Shown piece by piece: positions 14,286 to 20,916 of a stretch of 21,052 bases of DNA (position 1 is the stretch's first letter; each line of letters opens with the position of its first letter). The translations under genes and the position numbers were made by a program. Under the pieces are notes generated by a model, which saw nothing but the letters and a program-made list of their open reading frames with translations, was not told the origin of the DNA and made no database searches. The stretch is from JAZDHV01 sp043810355 (GTDB lineage: Archaea; Nanobdellota; Nanobdellia; Woesearchaeales; JAGVYU01): positions 1-21,052 of the forward strand of contig JBDROB010000029.1 in the NCBI GenBank assembly GCA_043810355.1, read 5' to 3'.

Positions 14286-15263
14286 TTAGAATTCTTTTGG
14301 AATTATTTCATCTCCAAAACGCATTATTCCTAAATAAGCCCAAATAGGCTTTACAGTCGGCACAAGCTGAGGATGTTTTAGGAATTCGTGATAAGCTTCT
14401 GGTTGTAATGGAACTGATCCTATGCCAGGATACTTTAATTCAGGTGAATCTCTTATTCTTTTATCATTAAATTGAGCAAAAATCTCATCGACATACCCCT
14501 TTTCAAGCTTTGTATAAGCAACCCATAAAGGAATATTAAAGCCTTGTATCCATTTGCCCTTGTCTGGCATTCCATGTATGTATGCAAAACCACCTAATTC
14601 AACCCTAAGACCTTGTTCTAAATCCTCAGCATTTTCTGTCTGAGCCATACCTGTCTCATTGAAAACAGCTCCTTTAACTTGGTCGAAAAGATACTGTGAC
14701 CCTCCTCCCTCAAATACCTCTTCAGGAGAATGAATAACAGTCCCATAACCAGAGAAAGTACCATCAAAAGAAGCAGTCTTTCCCCTGACAGAGTAAATCA
14801 AATGATTGTCCACTGTGACTAAGACAGCAATGCTGTTAAGGACATTTGCAACAAGCTCTAGAGGAAGATTTGAGGCATAATCCTTTTCTGGATATTTGGC
14901 CTCTGGAAACATAGTTGCTATATGCTCTCTGTAATCTGTCTGAGCAAGATGGAGATCAATCATTTTAGAAGCGTCAATTGAAGGCATTTTTGAAAGCCTA
15001 ACAAGCGGTCCTGGTGTTGGCCTTGGCATGCCACTATTCACCTTTTCCCAAACAAATTTAGCCCATCTGTAATTAACATAAGGTCCAAGCCTGTCATCTA
15101 AAGAATAATCAATCGGTTCTCCCTTATGTAACCTAATCTGATGAGGATAAATTGGCTTAACAGGAATCCTTGCTTCTTGCTCTGAAAGAGCCTCATTGCT
15201 TGAAGTAGGAAAAAGAATCTCCCATTGTACATCTCCTGTATCAGGGTCTTGTTTTTGGAACAT
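14286..15263 (-). CDS. Nudix-like protein with degraded catalytic box
   Basis: 325 residues. 'LHLAQTDYREHIATMFP' (105-121) then 'NSIAVLVTVDNHLIYSVRGKT' (in parts, 143-163) and 'GAVFNETGM' (198-206) follow the order seen in plant Nudix hydrolase 9-type proteins, where 'LTDYR', 'GNGAIVETSD...' and 'REVVEETGI' occur. The Nudix box consensus R-E-U-x-E-E-x-G-U is here G-A-V-F-N-E-T-G-M: the arginine and two of three metal-binding glutamates are lost, so classical pyrophosphohydrolase activity is doubtful. TTTTTAAATTG near 15283-15293 supports a leaderless ATG at 15263. Monocistronic; it might be a binding protein or have a different active site. Confidence 0.5.
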   Translation of the reverse strand: MFQKQDPDTGDVQWEILFPTSSNEALSEQEARIPVKPIYPHQIRLHKGEPIDYSLDDRLGPYVNYRWAKFVWEKVNSGMPRPTPGPLVRLSKMPSIDASKMIDLHLAQTDYREHIATMFPEAKYPEKDYASNLPLELVANVLNSIAVLVTVDNHLIYSVRGKTASFDGTFSGYGTVIHSPEEVFEGGGSQYLFDQVKGAVFNETGMAQTENAEDLEQGLRVELGGFAYIHGMPDKGKWIQGFNIPLWVAYTKLEKGYVDEIFAQFNDKRIRDSPELKYPGIGSVPLQPEAYHEFLKHPQLVPTVKPIWAYLGIMRFGDEIIPKEF

Positions 15264-15496
15264 GATAATCGAGAATAAACAGCAATTTAAAAATTTTCCT
15301 ATCAGCTGTTCAGGTTATTTAACTTTCCTACTAAGCCTAATATCAGTGAAAATTCAAGTAGGTCGTAGAATGTTGATTATACGCTGTTTTGAATATATAT
15401 TTTTTAGAATATAGGTATTTTAATAAAATTATGATTTGTTCTGTTAATTATACGACATTATAGAAATGTTTTTATAGTTTGATGATTTGATTTTTA

Positions 15497-15565
15497 CTGA
15501 GGAAAACTCAGAGGTGCTGAGAAATTTTTCATAAAATTTCTGGAACCTCTGTATACTCAGAGGTG
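15497..15565 (+). promoter_or_regulatory. Structured leader over the recombinase start, with alternative hairpins
   Basis: Three segments compete: A CAGAGGT (15509-15515), B ACCTCTG (15545-15551) and C CAGAGGT (15558-15564). A-B closes a long hairpin with inner stem GAAATTTT/AAAATTTC (15521-15528 / 15533-15540) and a GCTGA/TGGA internal loop. B-C forms a 7-bp hairpin with loop TATACT that buries the ribosome binding site and part of the GTG start (15563). The two cannot form together. CTGAG/CTCAG pairs (15497-15501, 15507-15511, 15517-15521) give further alternatives. This is the geometry of a translational switch; ligand or trigger unknown. Confidence 0.5.
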
Positions 15566-16444
15566 ATTACTTTCTTAAAAGAGTTAGAAAATGAGCTGAA
15601 GATAAGGGGATTTAGCAATGCTACAATCAAGACTTATAAGTATCAGGTAGAGAAATTTGTAGAATGGTTAAAAGAAAATAAAGGCAGGATAACTGTACAA
15701 AGGTCTTTGTTAAGTGATAATAAGGGCAGTATCAATTTCTCAAATGTTTCCAAAAGCGATATTAAGGCCTTTATAGGGCATTTAATCAGTGACAAAGGGA
15801 AAAGTCCAAGTTCAGTAAATCTGGCACTCTCATCGCTCCGATTTTTCTTTATTGAAGTCCTCAAACAGAATATTTTTGATGGAATAAAGGCTCCAAAAAG
15901 CGAGAAAAAGATACCAACAGTCCTGACAAAAGAAGAGGTCAAAAGCCTTATTGAGGCAGTTGGAAATCCAAGGCATAAGATCCTGATAATGCTGATGTAT
16001 GGGTCTGGGCTAAGGGTATCTGAAACTGTCAGCTTAAGAATAAATGATCTTGATCTAGACGATAAAACAGGTGTGATCAGGGCAGGCAAAGGCAATAAAG
16101 ACAGGAATATTATCATATCCGATGCATTGATTTTAGATATAAAAAAATATTTTGGAAAACGCAAGGATGGAAATCCATATATTTTCAACAGAAAGGAAGG
16201 CCATATCACATCAAGGCAGGCACAGAGAATAGTCAGTGGATATGCAAACAAAGCTGGGCTCAAAAAAAGAGTGTTCTGCCATGCTTTAAGGAGCAGTTTT
16301 GCCACACATCTGCTTGAATCAGGGACAGATATAAGAGTGATCCAAGAATTGCTTGGACATTCTAATCTTGCGACGACAGAAAGGTACACCAAGGTTTCAA
16401 AAGAGCAAATAAAAAAAGTGAGAAGTCCTTTTGATGAGCTATAA
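15563..16444 (+). CDS. XerC/XerD-type (XerA-like) tyrosine recombinase
   Basis: 293 residues. N-terminal SAM-like core-binding domain (about 1-105, 'RGFSNATIKTYKYQVEKFVEWL', in parts) and C-terminal catalytic domain with the full set R151 ('YGSGLRVSE'), K176 ('AGKGNKDR'), H240-x-x-R243 ('CHALRSSFATHL'), H266 ('LLGHSNL') and nucleophile Y275 ('TTERYTK'). It should cut and rejoin DNA at paired sites. No ATG or TTG precedes the core domain; GTG 15563 is the only start and is fused to the GAGGTG ribosome binding site, within the structured leader. The stop overlaps the next gene (TAATG). Could be the chromosomal XerA or the integrase of a small element. Confidence 0.88.
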   Translation: MITFLKELENELKIRGFSNATIKTYKYQVEKFVEWLKENKGRITVQRSLLSDNKGSINFSNVSKSDIKAFIGHLISDKGKSPSSVNLALSSLRFFFIEVLKQNIFDGIKAPKSEKKIPTVLTKEEVKSLIEAVGNPRHKILIMLMYGSGLRVSETVSLRINDLDLDDKTGVIRAGKGNKDRNIIISDALILDIKKYFGKRKDGNPYIFNRKEGHITSRQAQRIVSGYANKAGLKKRVFCHALRSSFATHLLESGTDIRVIQELLGHSNLATTERYTKVSKEQIKKVRSPFDEL

Positions 16445-16953
16445 TGGAACAATCACTTGATGATACATTATGCGATTTAGCAAAAGCAATTCTTGAATCA
16501 ATTGATGGATATTTAGAGAAAAAAAGGCTTACACCAGACAGGATTTTCAGAAGATATGGTGCACGGGTTGTCACTCCAGAACTTGGATTGACTCATTATT
16601 TGAGGAAAAGTGATTTAGCTGAGAAAAGAGATTATGTCGGGATTAAATCAATTTACATTGCTACTCCTGAAAATCCTGGATTTGAAATATTGATTTACAA
16701 TAGGGAAAAGAGGCTTCCATTCTGCTACTGGCTCAGAACAAGATGGCCCAGCAGCTTTAGAAGAATGATAAAAAAGAAAGGTATAAACAGATTTCCAACC
16801 ATAAATAGATGGTTTACTGCTGAGAACAGCAGAGGCATTACAACTGGTTTTATCGACCTAAAACCATGGGACCAAGGGGCAGTGAGGTACTGCAGGAATA
16901 GTGAAGGATACATAGAATTCTTTGAATACAAAAAAAAAATAGGTTGTTGGTGA
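16444..16953 (+). CDS. Unknown protein coupled to the recombinase
   Basis: 169 residues, start A shared with the recombinase stop, so translation is coupled. Not recognised. Visible: an N-terminal helix ('LDDTLCDLAKAILESIDGYL'), then strands 'SIYIATPENPGFEILIYNREK', given in parts, and a basic, aromatic-rich second half ('FCYWLRTRWPSSFRRMIKKKG', in parts, and 'PWDQGAVRYC') that could contact nucleic acid. No signal or membrane segments. Operon context suggests an accessory factor for recombination (directionality or target choice) or a passenger. A 7-bp hairpin TTGTTGG/CCAACAA spans its stop codon. Confidence 0.68.
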   Translation: MEQSLDDTLCDLAKAILESIDGYLEKKRLTPDRIFRRYGARVVTPELGLTHYLRKSDLAEKRDYVGIKSIYIATPENPGFEILIYNREKRLPFCYWLRTRWPSSFRRMIKKKGINRFPTINRWFTAENSRGITTGFIDLKPWDQGAVRYCRNSEGYIEFFEYKKKIGCW

Positions 16954-16975
16954 TAAGCCAACAAACCCAAAAAAA

Positions 16976-17088
16976 AGAGGTGCTGAGAATAAAATCCTAA
17001 AAAATTGCTATACAATTTTTTGGAACACAAGAAATCCCATAGGAATTTCTTAGTGTTTCTCGCCCCTCATATTGAGGTGATACTTTCA
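16976..17088 (+). repeat. Second, diverged copy of the structured recombinase leader
   Basis: AGAGGTGCTGAGAA (16976-16989) is identical to 15510-15523, and the block ends GAGGTGATACTTTC like GAGGTGATTACTTTC of the first copy. Between, sequence differs but pairing is kept: AAAAAATTG/CAATTTTTT (16999-17007 / 17013-17021), GGAAC shared, AACACAAGAAATCC with GGAATTTCTTAGTGTT, and an outer stem GAGG-GC-GAGAA (16977-16989) with TTCTC-GC-CCTC (17057-17068). CCTCA/TGAGG (17065-17069 / 17073-17077) is again the competing hairpin over the ribosome binding site. The GTG that follows opens only a 16-codon frame. Confidence 0.6.
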
Positions 17089-17127
17089 CATAAGCTAAAA
17101 CTTTTAATCAATTCTCAGATTGTCTAA

Positions 17128-17667
17128 TCAAACATGTATAATCTGCTGTGTAATCTTAAGTATATTCTCTTTTGCCTGAATCTTTTTGAAATCCTTATCC
17201 AATCTAAGATAAACCTTATTATGTATGTATCTCTTAAGGATAGGAACTCCTTTCTCAACCATATTTGTGATATATTCACTCACAAGCTTATGAGGCAATC
17301 CTGATTTTTTAGATATATCATCATAGGTTACAGCTCCTTTCTCATCAAGTGTGTAAAGGATCAGGAATACTCCCTGCTCATTTTTTGTAAGAGACTTGCA
17401 CTCAAACTTTGGCTCTTCCATGACTGCAAAACCAAATTTTCTCATAAAAATCTGGACCTGATCCATGCGTTCAGAAAGCTTGTCAAGCTTTGCATCAATC
17501 TTGCAGATGTACTCATAGTTTGCCTGTATCTCATTTGTGTTTTCATTGATAGAAGCCAAGTGATCATCAAACTCTTCACGAACACTATCTAGAATTTCAG
17601 AAAAATCATCTATCTGGTCTCTAAAAACACTTTTAACACACTTATTTCTAATCAAATCATTAGTCAA
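17128..17667 (-). CDS. Coiled-coil plus winged-helix protein (transcription regulator-like)
   Basis: 179 residues from TTG 17667, preferred over GTG 17674-17676 because that GTG belongs to the ribosome binding site GGGGTGA and TTG lies six to seven bases after it. Residues about 15-75 are a coiled coil ('EILDSVREEFDDHLASINEN', 'KIDAKLDKLSERMDQVQIFM'); residues 90-150 read as a winged helix ('NEQGVFLILYTLDEKGAVTY', 'DDISKKSGLPHKLVSEYITN'). Probably a dimeric DNA-binding regulator. Monocistronic; its 3' end faces the leader copy at 16976-17088, whose hairpins could also terminate it. Confidence 0.75.
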   Translation of the reverse strand: MTNDLIRNKCVKSVFRDQIDDFSEILDSVREEFDDHLASINENTNEIQANYEYICKIDAKLDKLSERMDQVQIFMRKFGFAVMEEPKFECKSLTKNEQGVFLILYTLDEKGAVTYDDISKKSGLPHKLVSEYITNMVEKGVPILKRYIHNKVYLRLDKDFKKIQAKENILKITQQIIHV

Positions 17668-17765
17668 TAAAATCACCCCTCAACAAAGAAATCTGAATTG
17701 AGGTTGTTTAAATAGTTTTTGGTTTTCAGGAATAATTGGTTTGATAGAGATTTTTTAATATAATG

Positions 17766-18470
17766 TTAAGGATGGGCAATCAATTTAAAGAAATAATATT
17801 TGGCTTTTCCATCCTTAATGACCTCTACCTCATCATATCTTTCTATCTCATCTAATAGACGATAAAATGCTGATTTTGAGGCCAATCCTTGCTCTTCAAC
17901 AATCATCTCCCTCAATTTTAAAGCTGAGATTTTCTCATATTTTTGGATGTAAGAGATAATTAAATTCCTAACATATTCCCTTGATTTTACAGTGATTTTT
18001 TTGATAAGTTTTTCCCTTGTTGAAGGCCTTTTAATAGCATTTTTCTCTATCTCATCAATCTTAATCTTAAGCTCTTTAATCTCTGCCAAATATTGTAATT
18101 GGCTGGCTATATCAAAATCTTTAATATTTGATATCTGTTTAAACTTATTAGTCAAAAAGGTAATACTATCATCGAGAGTATGAACTTTATTTATAATATC
18201 TTCAAAAGAATAATAGTAATCAACTATTCTTTTTATCTCCTCTTTTGTATTTGGGGATAATTTGAGGATTTTATGGATCTCTGAAATCTCATCAGATAAA
18301 ATATGATTTTCGTGTTGCAAATGCTCTATCCATGCATATATATTCTGGATATTTTGGTTTGTGATATCAACTGAATATGAAATATTTTGGATGTCAGACT
18401 TGACATTAATGAAAGAATTTTTGATTGCAGAATCCAGTCTCGTAATCTCTTTTTTATTAAATAAAAACAT
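17766..18470 (-). CDS. Coiled-coil plus winged-helix protein near a GGGAAT array
   Basis: 234 residues from ATG 18470. GTG 18494 is in frame but lies too close to the TATA-like ATTTATATAG (18497-18506, minus strand), which instead predicts transcription starting just before 18470. Residues 10-160 are coiled coil; residues 165-230 ('VRNLIISYIQKYEKISALKL', 'GLASKSAFYRLLDEIERYDE', 'VIKDGKAKYYFF') fit a winged helix with recognition helix and wing. One GGGAAT motif on this strand (18485-18490) sits between TATA box and start, and eleven GGGAAT-like motifs lie upstream, so autoregulation is plausible. Confidence 0.72.
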   Translation of the reverse strand: MFLFNKKEITRLDSAIKNSFINVKSDIQNISYSVDITNQNIQNIYAWIEHLQHENHILSDEISEIHKILKLSPNTKEEIKRIVDYYYSFEDIINKVHTLDDSITFLTNKFKQISNIKDFDIASQLQYLAEIKELKIKIDEIEKNAIKRPSTREKLIKKITVKSREYVRNLIISYIQKYEKISALKLREMIVEEQGLASKSAFYRLLDEIERYDEVEVIKDGKAKYYFFKLIAHP

Positions 18471-18484
18471 CTTCTTAATAAAAT

Positions 18485-18678
18485 TTATTCCCACCTATAT
18501 AAATATTGTGTTATTTGGGAATATTGTGGGAATATAATGGGAACAAAATGGGAATATCAAATAGTAAGTTTTATATACAATATGTATTGGTCTTATTATA
18601 TTTATTTTGGGAATATAATGGGATGTTAGTGGGAATATGGTGAGAATAAGTGGGAATGAATGGGAATAAGATGGGAAT
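18485..18678. repeat. Phased GGGAAT array, 10-11 bp period
   Basis: On the plus strand GGGAAT or a one- or two-base variant begins at 18517, 18528, 18539 and 18550, then at 18609, 18620, 18631, 18642, 18652, 18662 and 18673: steps of 11 (seven), 10 (two) within blocks. Typical unit GGGAATATAAT. A twelfth motif is inverted at 18485-18490 in the regulator's start region. The 53-base gap between blocks holds a TATA-like TTTTATATA (18570-18578). One turn of helix per motif puts all sites on the same face, as in iterons or cooperative operators. Confidence 0.75.
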
Positions 18679-19043
18679 ATTAACTTGTTTGAAATAAATG
18701 AATATAATAATCAACTAATCAAAATTTAAATGAAATAATATGAAAAGAAAAAATATTAGATATTTATTGAACAATATTTTAGAGTCATTGGTGAGATTTA
18801 GAAGAGTGAAAGTAATAAGTGAGGAAAATAATGAAGGAGAATAAAGTGAGTAATAATATGAGTGTTTTGGGATCAAATATGGATATTAGTGAGTGTATTT
18901 TATACGACCTTTCTTGGTTATTTTGCATAAAAGTGAGTGTTTAAGTAGATATATGAATATAGGAAAAGTATATGAATTTGAACATAATTTAGTTAAAAAA
19001 GAAGAATTATATATGAAAAGTGAGAGTTCATTTGGAGTGAAAT
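18495..19043. other. 549-base gene-poor region upstream of the methyltransferase
   Basis: After the GGGAAT array this stretch has many AGTGAG-like words (AAAAGTGAG at 18929-18937 and 19016-19024). Three short frames, 18740-18844 (34 aa), 18858-18944 (28 aa) and 18953-19060 (35 aa, overlapping the methyltransferase start), lack clear ribosome binding sites and family similarity and are not called. GGAGTGA at 19034-19040 is the binding site for the next gene. Confidence 0.5.
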
Positions 19044-19694
19044 ATGGTAAAATCAGGTAAAATTGTGTCAAAAAAATCCCTTGAAGTGGTTCTGAGCAGG
19101 TTAAAGGGGTTCTCAAAGGCTAATGTGAGGATTGAACAGTATATGACTGAGCCTAATATTGCTGCTGAGATAGTATGGAATGGGCTATTTAGAGGTCTGA
19201 TAGAAGGAAAAGTGATACTTGATCTTGGATGTGGCACTGGAATATTGGGTTTAGGAACATTATTAGTAGGTGCGAATAGGGTATATTTTGTTGATATTGA
19301 TGAAAATGTGATAAATATAGCTAAGGATAACTATGAAATGCTGAAAAGTGAGGGTTTTGAAGTGGGGGAGGCAATATTCATGACAAAAGATGTAAAAGAC
19401 TTGAGTGGTTTTGATGAGAATATTGATCTTATAATAGAGAATCCACCCTTTGGAACAAAAAGTGAGCATGCAGACAAGGCATTTTTAGAGAAAGCTTTTG
19501 GATTAAGTAATAAAATGTATTCGTTTCACAAAAGTGAGTCAAAAAGGTTTATTGAGTCTATTTCAAGAGATTTTGGATTCAAAATCATTGAATATTTTGA
19601 ATTTAGGTTCCCTCTTAAGCAGACAATGAAGTTCCATTTAAAGAAAATCCAATATATTGGGGTAGGATGCTGGCTGCTTGAGAAAAAAAGTTGA
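19044..19694 (+). CDS. METTL5-like RNA N6-adenine methyltransferase (COG2263)
   Basis: 216 residues. 'VRIEQYMTEPNIAAEIV' (28-44), SAM-binding motif I 'ILDLGCGTGILGLG' (58-71), acidic 'FVDIDENVI' (82-90) and catalytic 'IIENPPFGTKSEHADKAFLEKA' (in parts; NPPF at 133-136) match METTL5-type enzymes, human METTL5 having 'NPPFGTKNN...D.AFL'. NPPF marks N6-adenine methylation; the eukaryotic enzyme modifies 18S rRNA, and archaeal members are thought to act on rRNA or tRNA. GGAGTGA lies four bases before ATG 19044. Monocistronic; a 17-base palindromic hairpin (TTTTATCG/CGATAAAA, 19701-19717) follows the stop. Confidence 0.87.
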   Translation: MVKSGKIVSKKSLEVVLSRLKGFSKANVRIEQYMTEPNIAAEIVWNGLFRGLIEGKVILDLGCGTGILGLGTLLVGANRVYFVDIDENVINIAKDNYEMLKSEGFEVGEAIFMTKDVKDLSGFDENIDLIIENPPFGTKSEHADKAFLEKAFGLSNKMYSFHKSESKRFIESISRDFGFKIIEYFEFRFPLKQTMKFHLKKIQYIGVGCWLLEKKS

Positions 19695-19700
19695 TTATAT

Positions 19701-19717
19701 TTTTATCGACGATAAAA
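19701..19717. terminator. Palindromic hairpin after the methyltransferase gene
   Basis: TTTTATCG-A-CGATAAAA is an exact odd palindrome starting seven bases after the stop at 19694. Position suggests a transcript end or a bound site; no long T-run follows. Confidence 0.35.
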
Positions 19718-19722
19718 TTATT

Positions 19723-19760
19723 ATTCCCAGCAAGAATGGGAATGGGAATGTGATGGGAAT
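19723..19760. repeat. Second GGGAAT cluster, upstream of rpo11
   Basis: GGGAAT occurs at 19738-19743, 19744-19749 and 19755-19760, and inverted at 19723-19728; ATTCCCA (19723-19729) and TGGGAAT (19737-19743) form a perfect 7-bp inverted repeat. The cluster ends about 18 bases before the rpo11 TATA box, the normal place for an activator or repressor site. Confidence 0.65.
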
Positions 19761-19777
19761 GGGTAAAAAACAACAAA

Positions 19778-19816
19778 TTATTTAAATCAAACAAAAACTA
19801 TATATCATATTGAGGT
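19778..19816 (+). promoter_or_regulatory. Promoter and ribosome binding site of the rpo11 operon
   Basis: TTATTTAAATC at 19778-19788 is the TATA-like element and GAGGT at 19812-19816 the ribosome binding site, eight bases before ATG 19825. A TTG at 19810 is in frame but would precede the binding site, so it is not the start. Confidence 0.6.
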
Positions 19817-19824
19817 TAACTAAA

Positions 19825-20103
19825 ATGGAAATAAACATAATTGAAGATTCTAAAAACAAAATTGAATTTGAAGTTGTTGGAGAGAGCCATTCATTTTGCC
19901 AAAGCCTAAAGGAAGAATTAAACAATGATAATCATGTAAAGATCAGCACCTACTTTTTATCACATCCGCTTGTAGGAAAGCCACATTTTATCATTGAGAC
20001 TGATACTTCCACAAGCCCAAAGAAAGCAATCAAAGATGCGATAAAAAGGATAAAAAAGAATAATGAAAAACTGGTGAAGTCAGCAAAAAAAGAAATCAAG
20101 TAG
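19825..20103 (+). CDS. rpo11: DNA-directed RNA polymerase subunit Rpo11 (RpoL)
   Basis: 92 residues, normal length. 'INIIEDSKNKIEFEVVGESHSF' (in parts), then 'SLKEELNNDNHVKISTYFLSHPLVGKPHF' with the invariant H-P-L-x-G-K-P segment (47-53), and a long basic C-terminal helix 'KAIKDAIKRIKKNNEKLV' identify the alpha-C-terminal-like subunit that pairs with Rpo3 in the archaeal polymerase assembly platform. The position equivalent to the usual 'EDHTLGN' is 'ESHSFCQ', a modest divergence. Followed after 11 bases by the AMMECR1 gene, so probably co-transcribed. GGGAAT motifs lie just upstream of its promoter. Confidence 0.92.
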   Translation: MEINIIEDSKNKIEFEVVGESHSFCQSLKEELNNDNHVKISTYFLSHPLVGKPHFIIETDTSTSPKKAIKDAIKRIKKNNEKLVKSAKKEIK

Positions 20104-20114
20104 CTTATTCTAAA

Positions 20115-20702
20115 ATGGCACTATCATTAGATGAGGGAAAGGAATTGATTATGCTAGCAAGAGATAGTATTGAAGAAGTCCTGGGAGGAAATAAACTTGT
20201 TGTCGACGAGAGCATAAAGAAAAAGTTTAAAGCTAAACAAGGATGTTTTGTAACACTCACATCCAATAGGAAGCTAAGAGGGTGTATTGGGTATCCAGAA
20301 CCTTATCTACCTCTGTGGGATGCAATTGTACATAGTGCAAGGAATGCAGCTTTTGAAGATCCTAGGTTTAGCCCATTAAAGAAAGAGGAATATAAGGATA
20401 TAAATGTTGAAATAAGTGTTCTTACAGTGCCAATACAATTGAAAGGTGAACCATCTGGCTATACAAAAGAAATCAAAATCGGAAGAGACGGATTGATAAT
20501 TAAGGGAAGGATCAGTTCTGGACTGCTTTTACCTCAGGTGTTTACTGAATATAACTGTGATGCTAAACAAGCCCTTATAATGACTTGTGAGAAAGCTGGA
20601 ATGGAAAAAAATGCCTGGAAGAACAAGGAAAATAAGGTTCTAAGATTCAGTGCCCAAATATTTACTGAAGAAAATGGTCAGATAGTAGAGAAAAACCTGT
20701 AA
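20115..20702 (+). CDS. AMMECR1-domain protein
   Basis: 195 residues, the usual size of the stand-alone archaeal family. The hallmark 'LRGCIGYPEPY' is at 54-64, preceded by 'GCFVTLTSNRK' and followed by 'SARNAAFEDPRFSPLKKEE' and 'EISVLTVP'; 'GLLLPQVFTEYNCDAKQAL' is the second conserved block. The R-G-C-I-G cysteine is intact. Biochemical function is not established; it often accompanies radical SAM AMMECR1-linked enzymes or MEMO-type genes, neither of which is here. It is the second gene of the rpo11 operon. Confidence 0.9.
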   Translation: MALSLDEGKELIMLARDSIEEVLGGNKLVVDESIKKKFKAKQGCFVTLTSNRKLRGCIGYPEPYLPLWDAIVHSARNAAFEDPRFSPLKKEEYKDINVEISVLTVPIQLKGEPSGYTKEIKIGRDGLIIKGRISSGLLLPQVFTEYNCDAKQALIMTCEKAGMEKNAWKNKENKVLRFSAQIFTEENGQIVEKNL

Positions 20703-20793
20703 GTATGTATACTACAAAATATATGTTTTAAATGCTGTAATACCTGAATTCTGATAATATAAAGCCTATGGTTGAGTGTTATAGAAAAATATA

Positions 20794-20807
20794 TATAGTG
20801 CCTAACT
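20794..20807. repeat. 14-bp word shared with the region after the PAC2 gene
   Basis: TATAGTGCCTAACT here is identical to 12774-12787. Both copies lie in AT-rich DNA within about 100 bases after a stop codon, and each is preceded by A/T only. No other copy was noticed. Confidence 0.55.
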
Positions 20808-20916
20808 TTTTATGATTTTTATAATATTGGCATGATTAATATTATTGAAAATATATGTTTTTATATATATTTTATATTGGCTTATTAAAGTTATTAAAGT
20901 AATCAAGTATGAGGCT

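Noticed and set aside
15510..15565. TPP riboswitch, because GGTGCTGAGA resembles the thi box
   Set aside because: There is no P3 between GGTGC and TGAGA, no CTGGATAATRCCAG-type P5, and the downstream gene is a recombinase rather than a thiamine gene.
15643..16452. 269-codon minus-strand frame over the recombinase
   Set aside because: It is the antisense shadow of a gene with all catalytic residues; its serine/leucine-rich product has no domain and no ribosome binding site.
18517..18678. CRISPR array
   Set aside because: The repeated unit is 6-11 bases with no spacers of constant length and no cas genes.
18740..19060. Three short frames (34, 28 and 35 aa) before the methyltransferase
   Set aside because: No convincing ribosome binding site or family similarity; frames of this size occur by chance, and the last overlaps the methyltransferase start out of frame.
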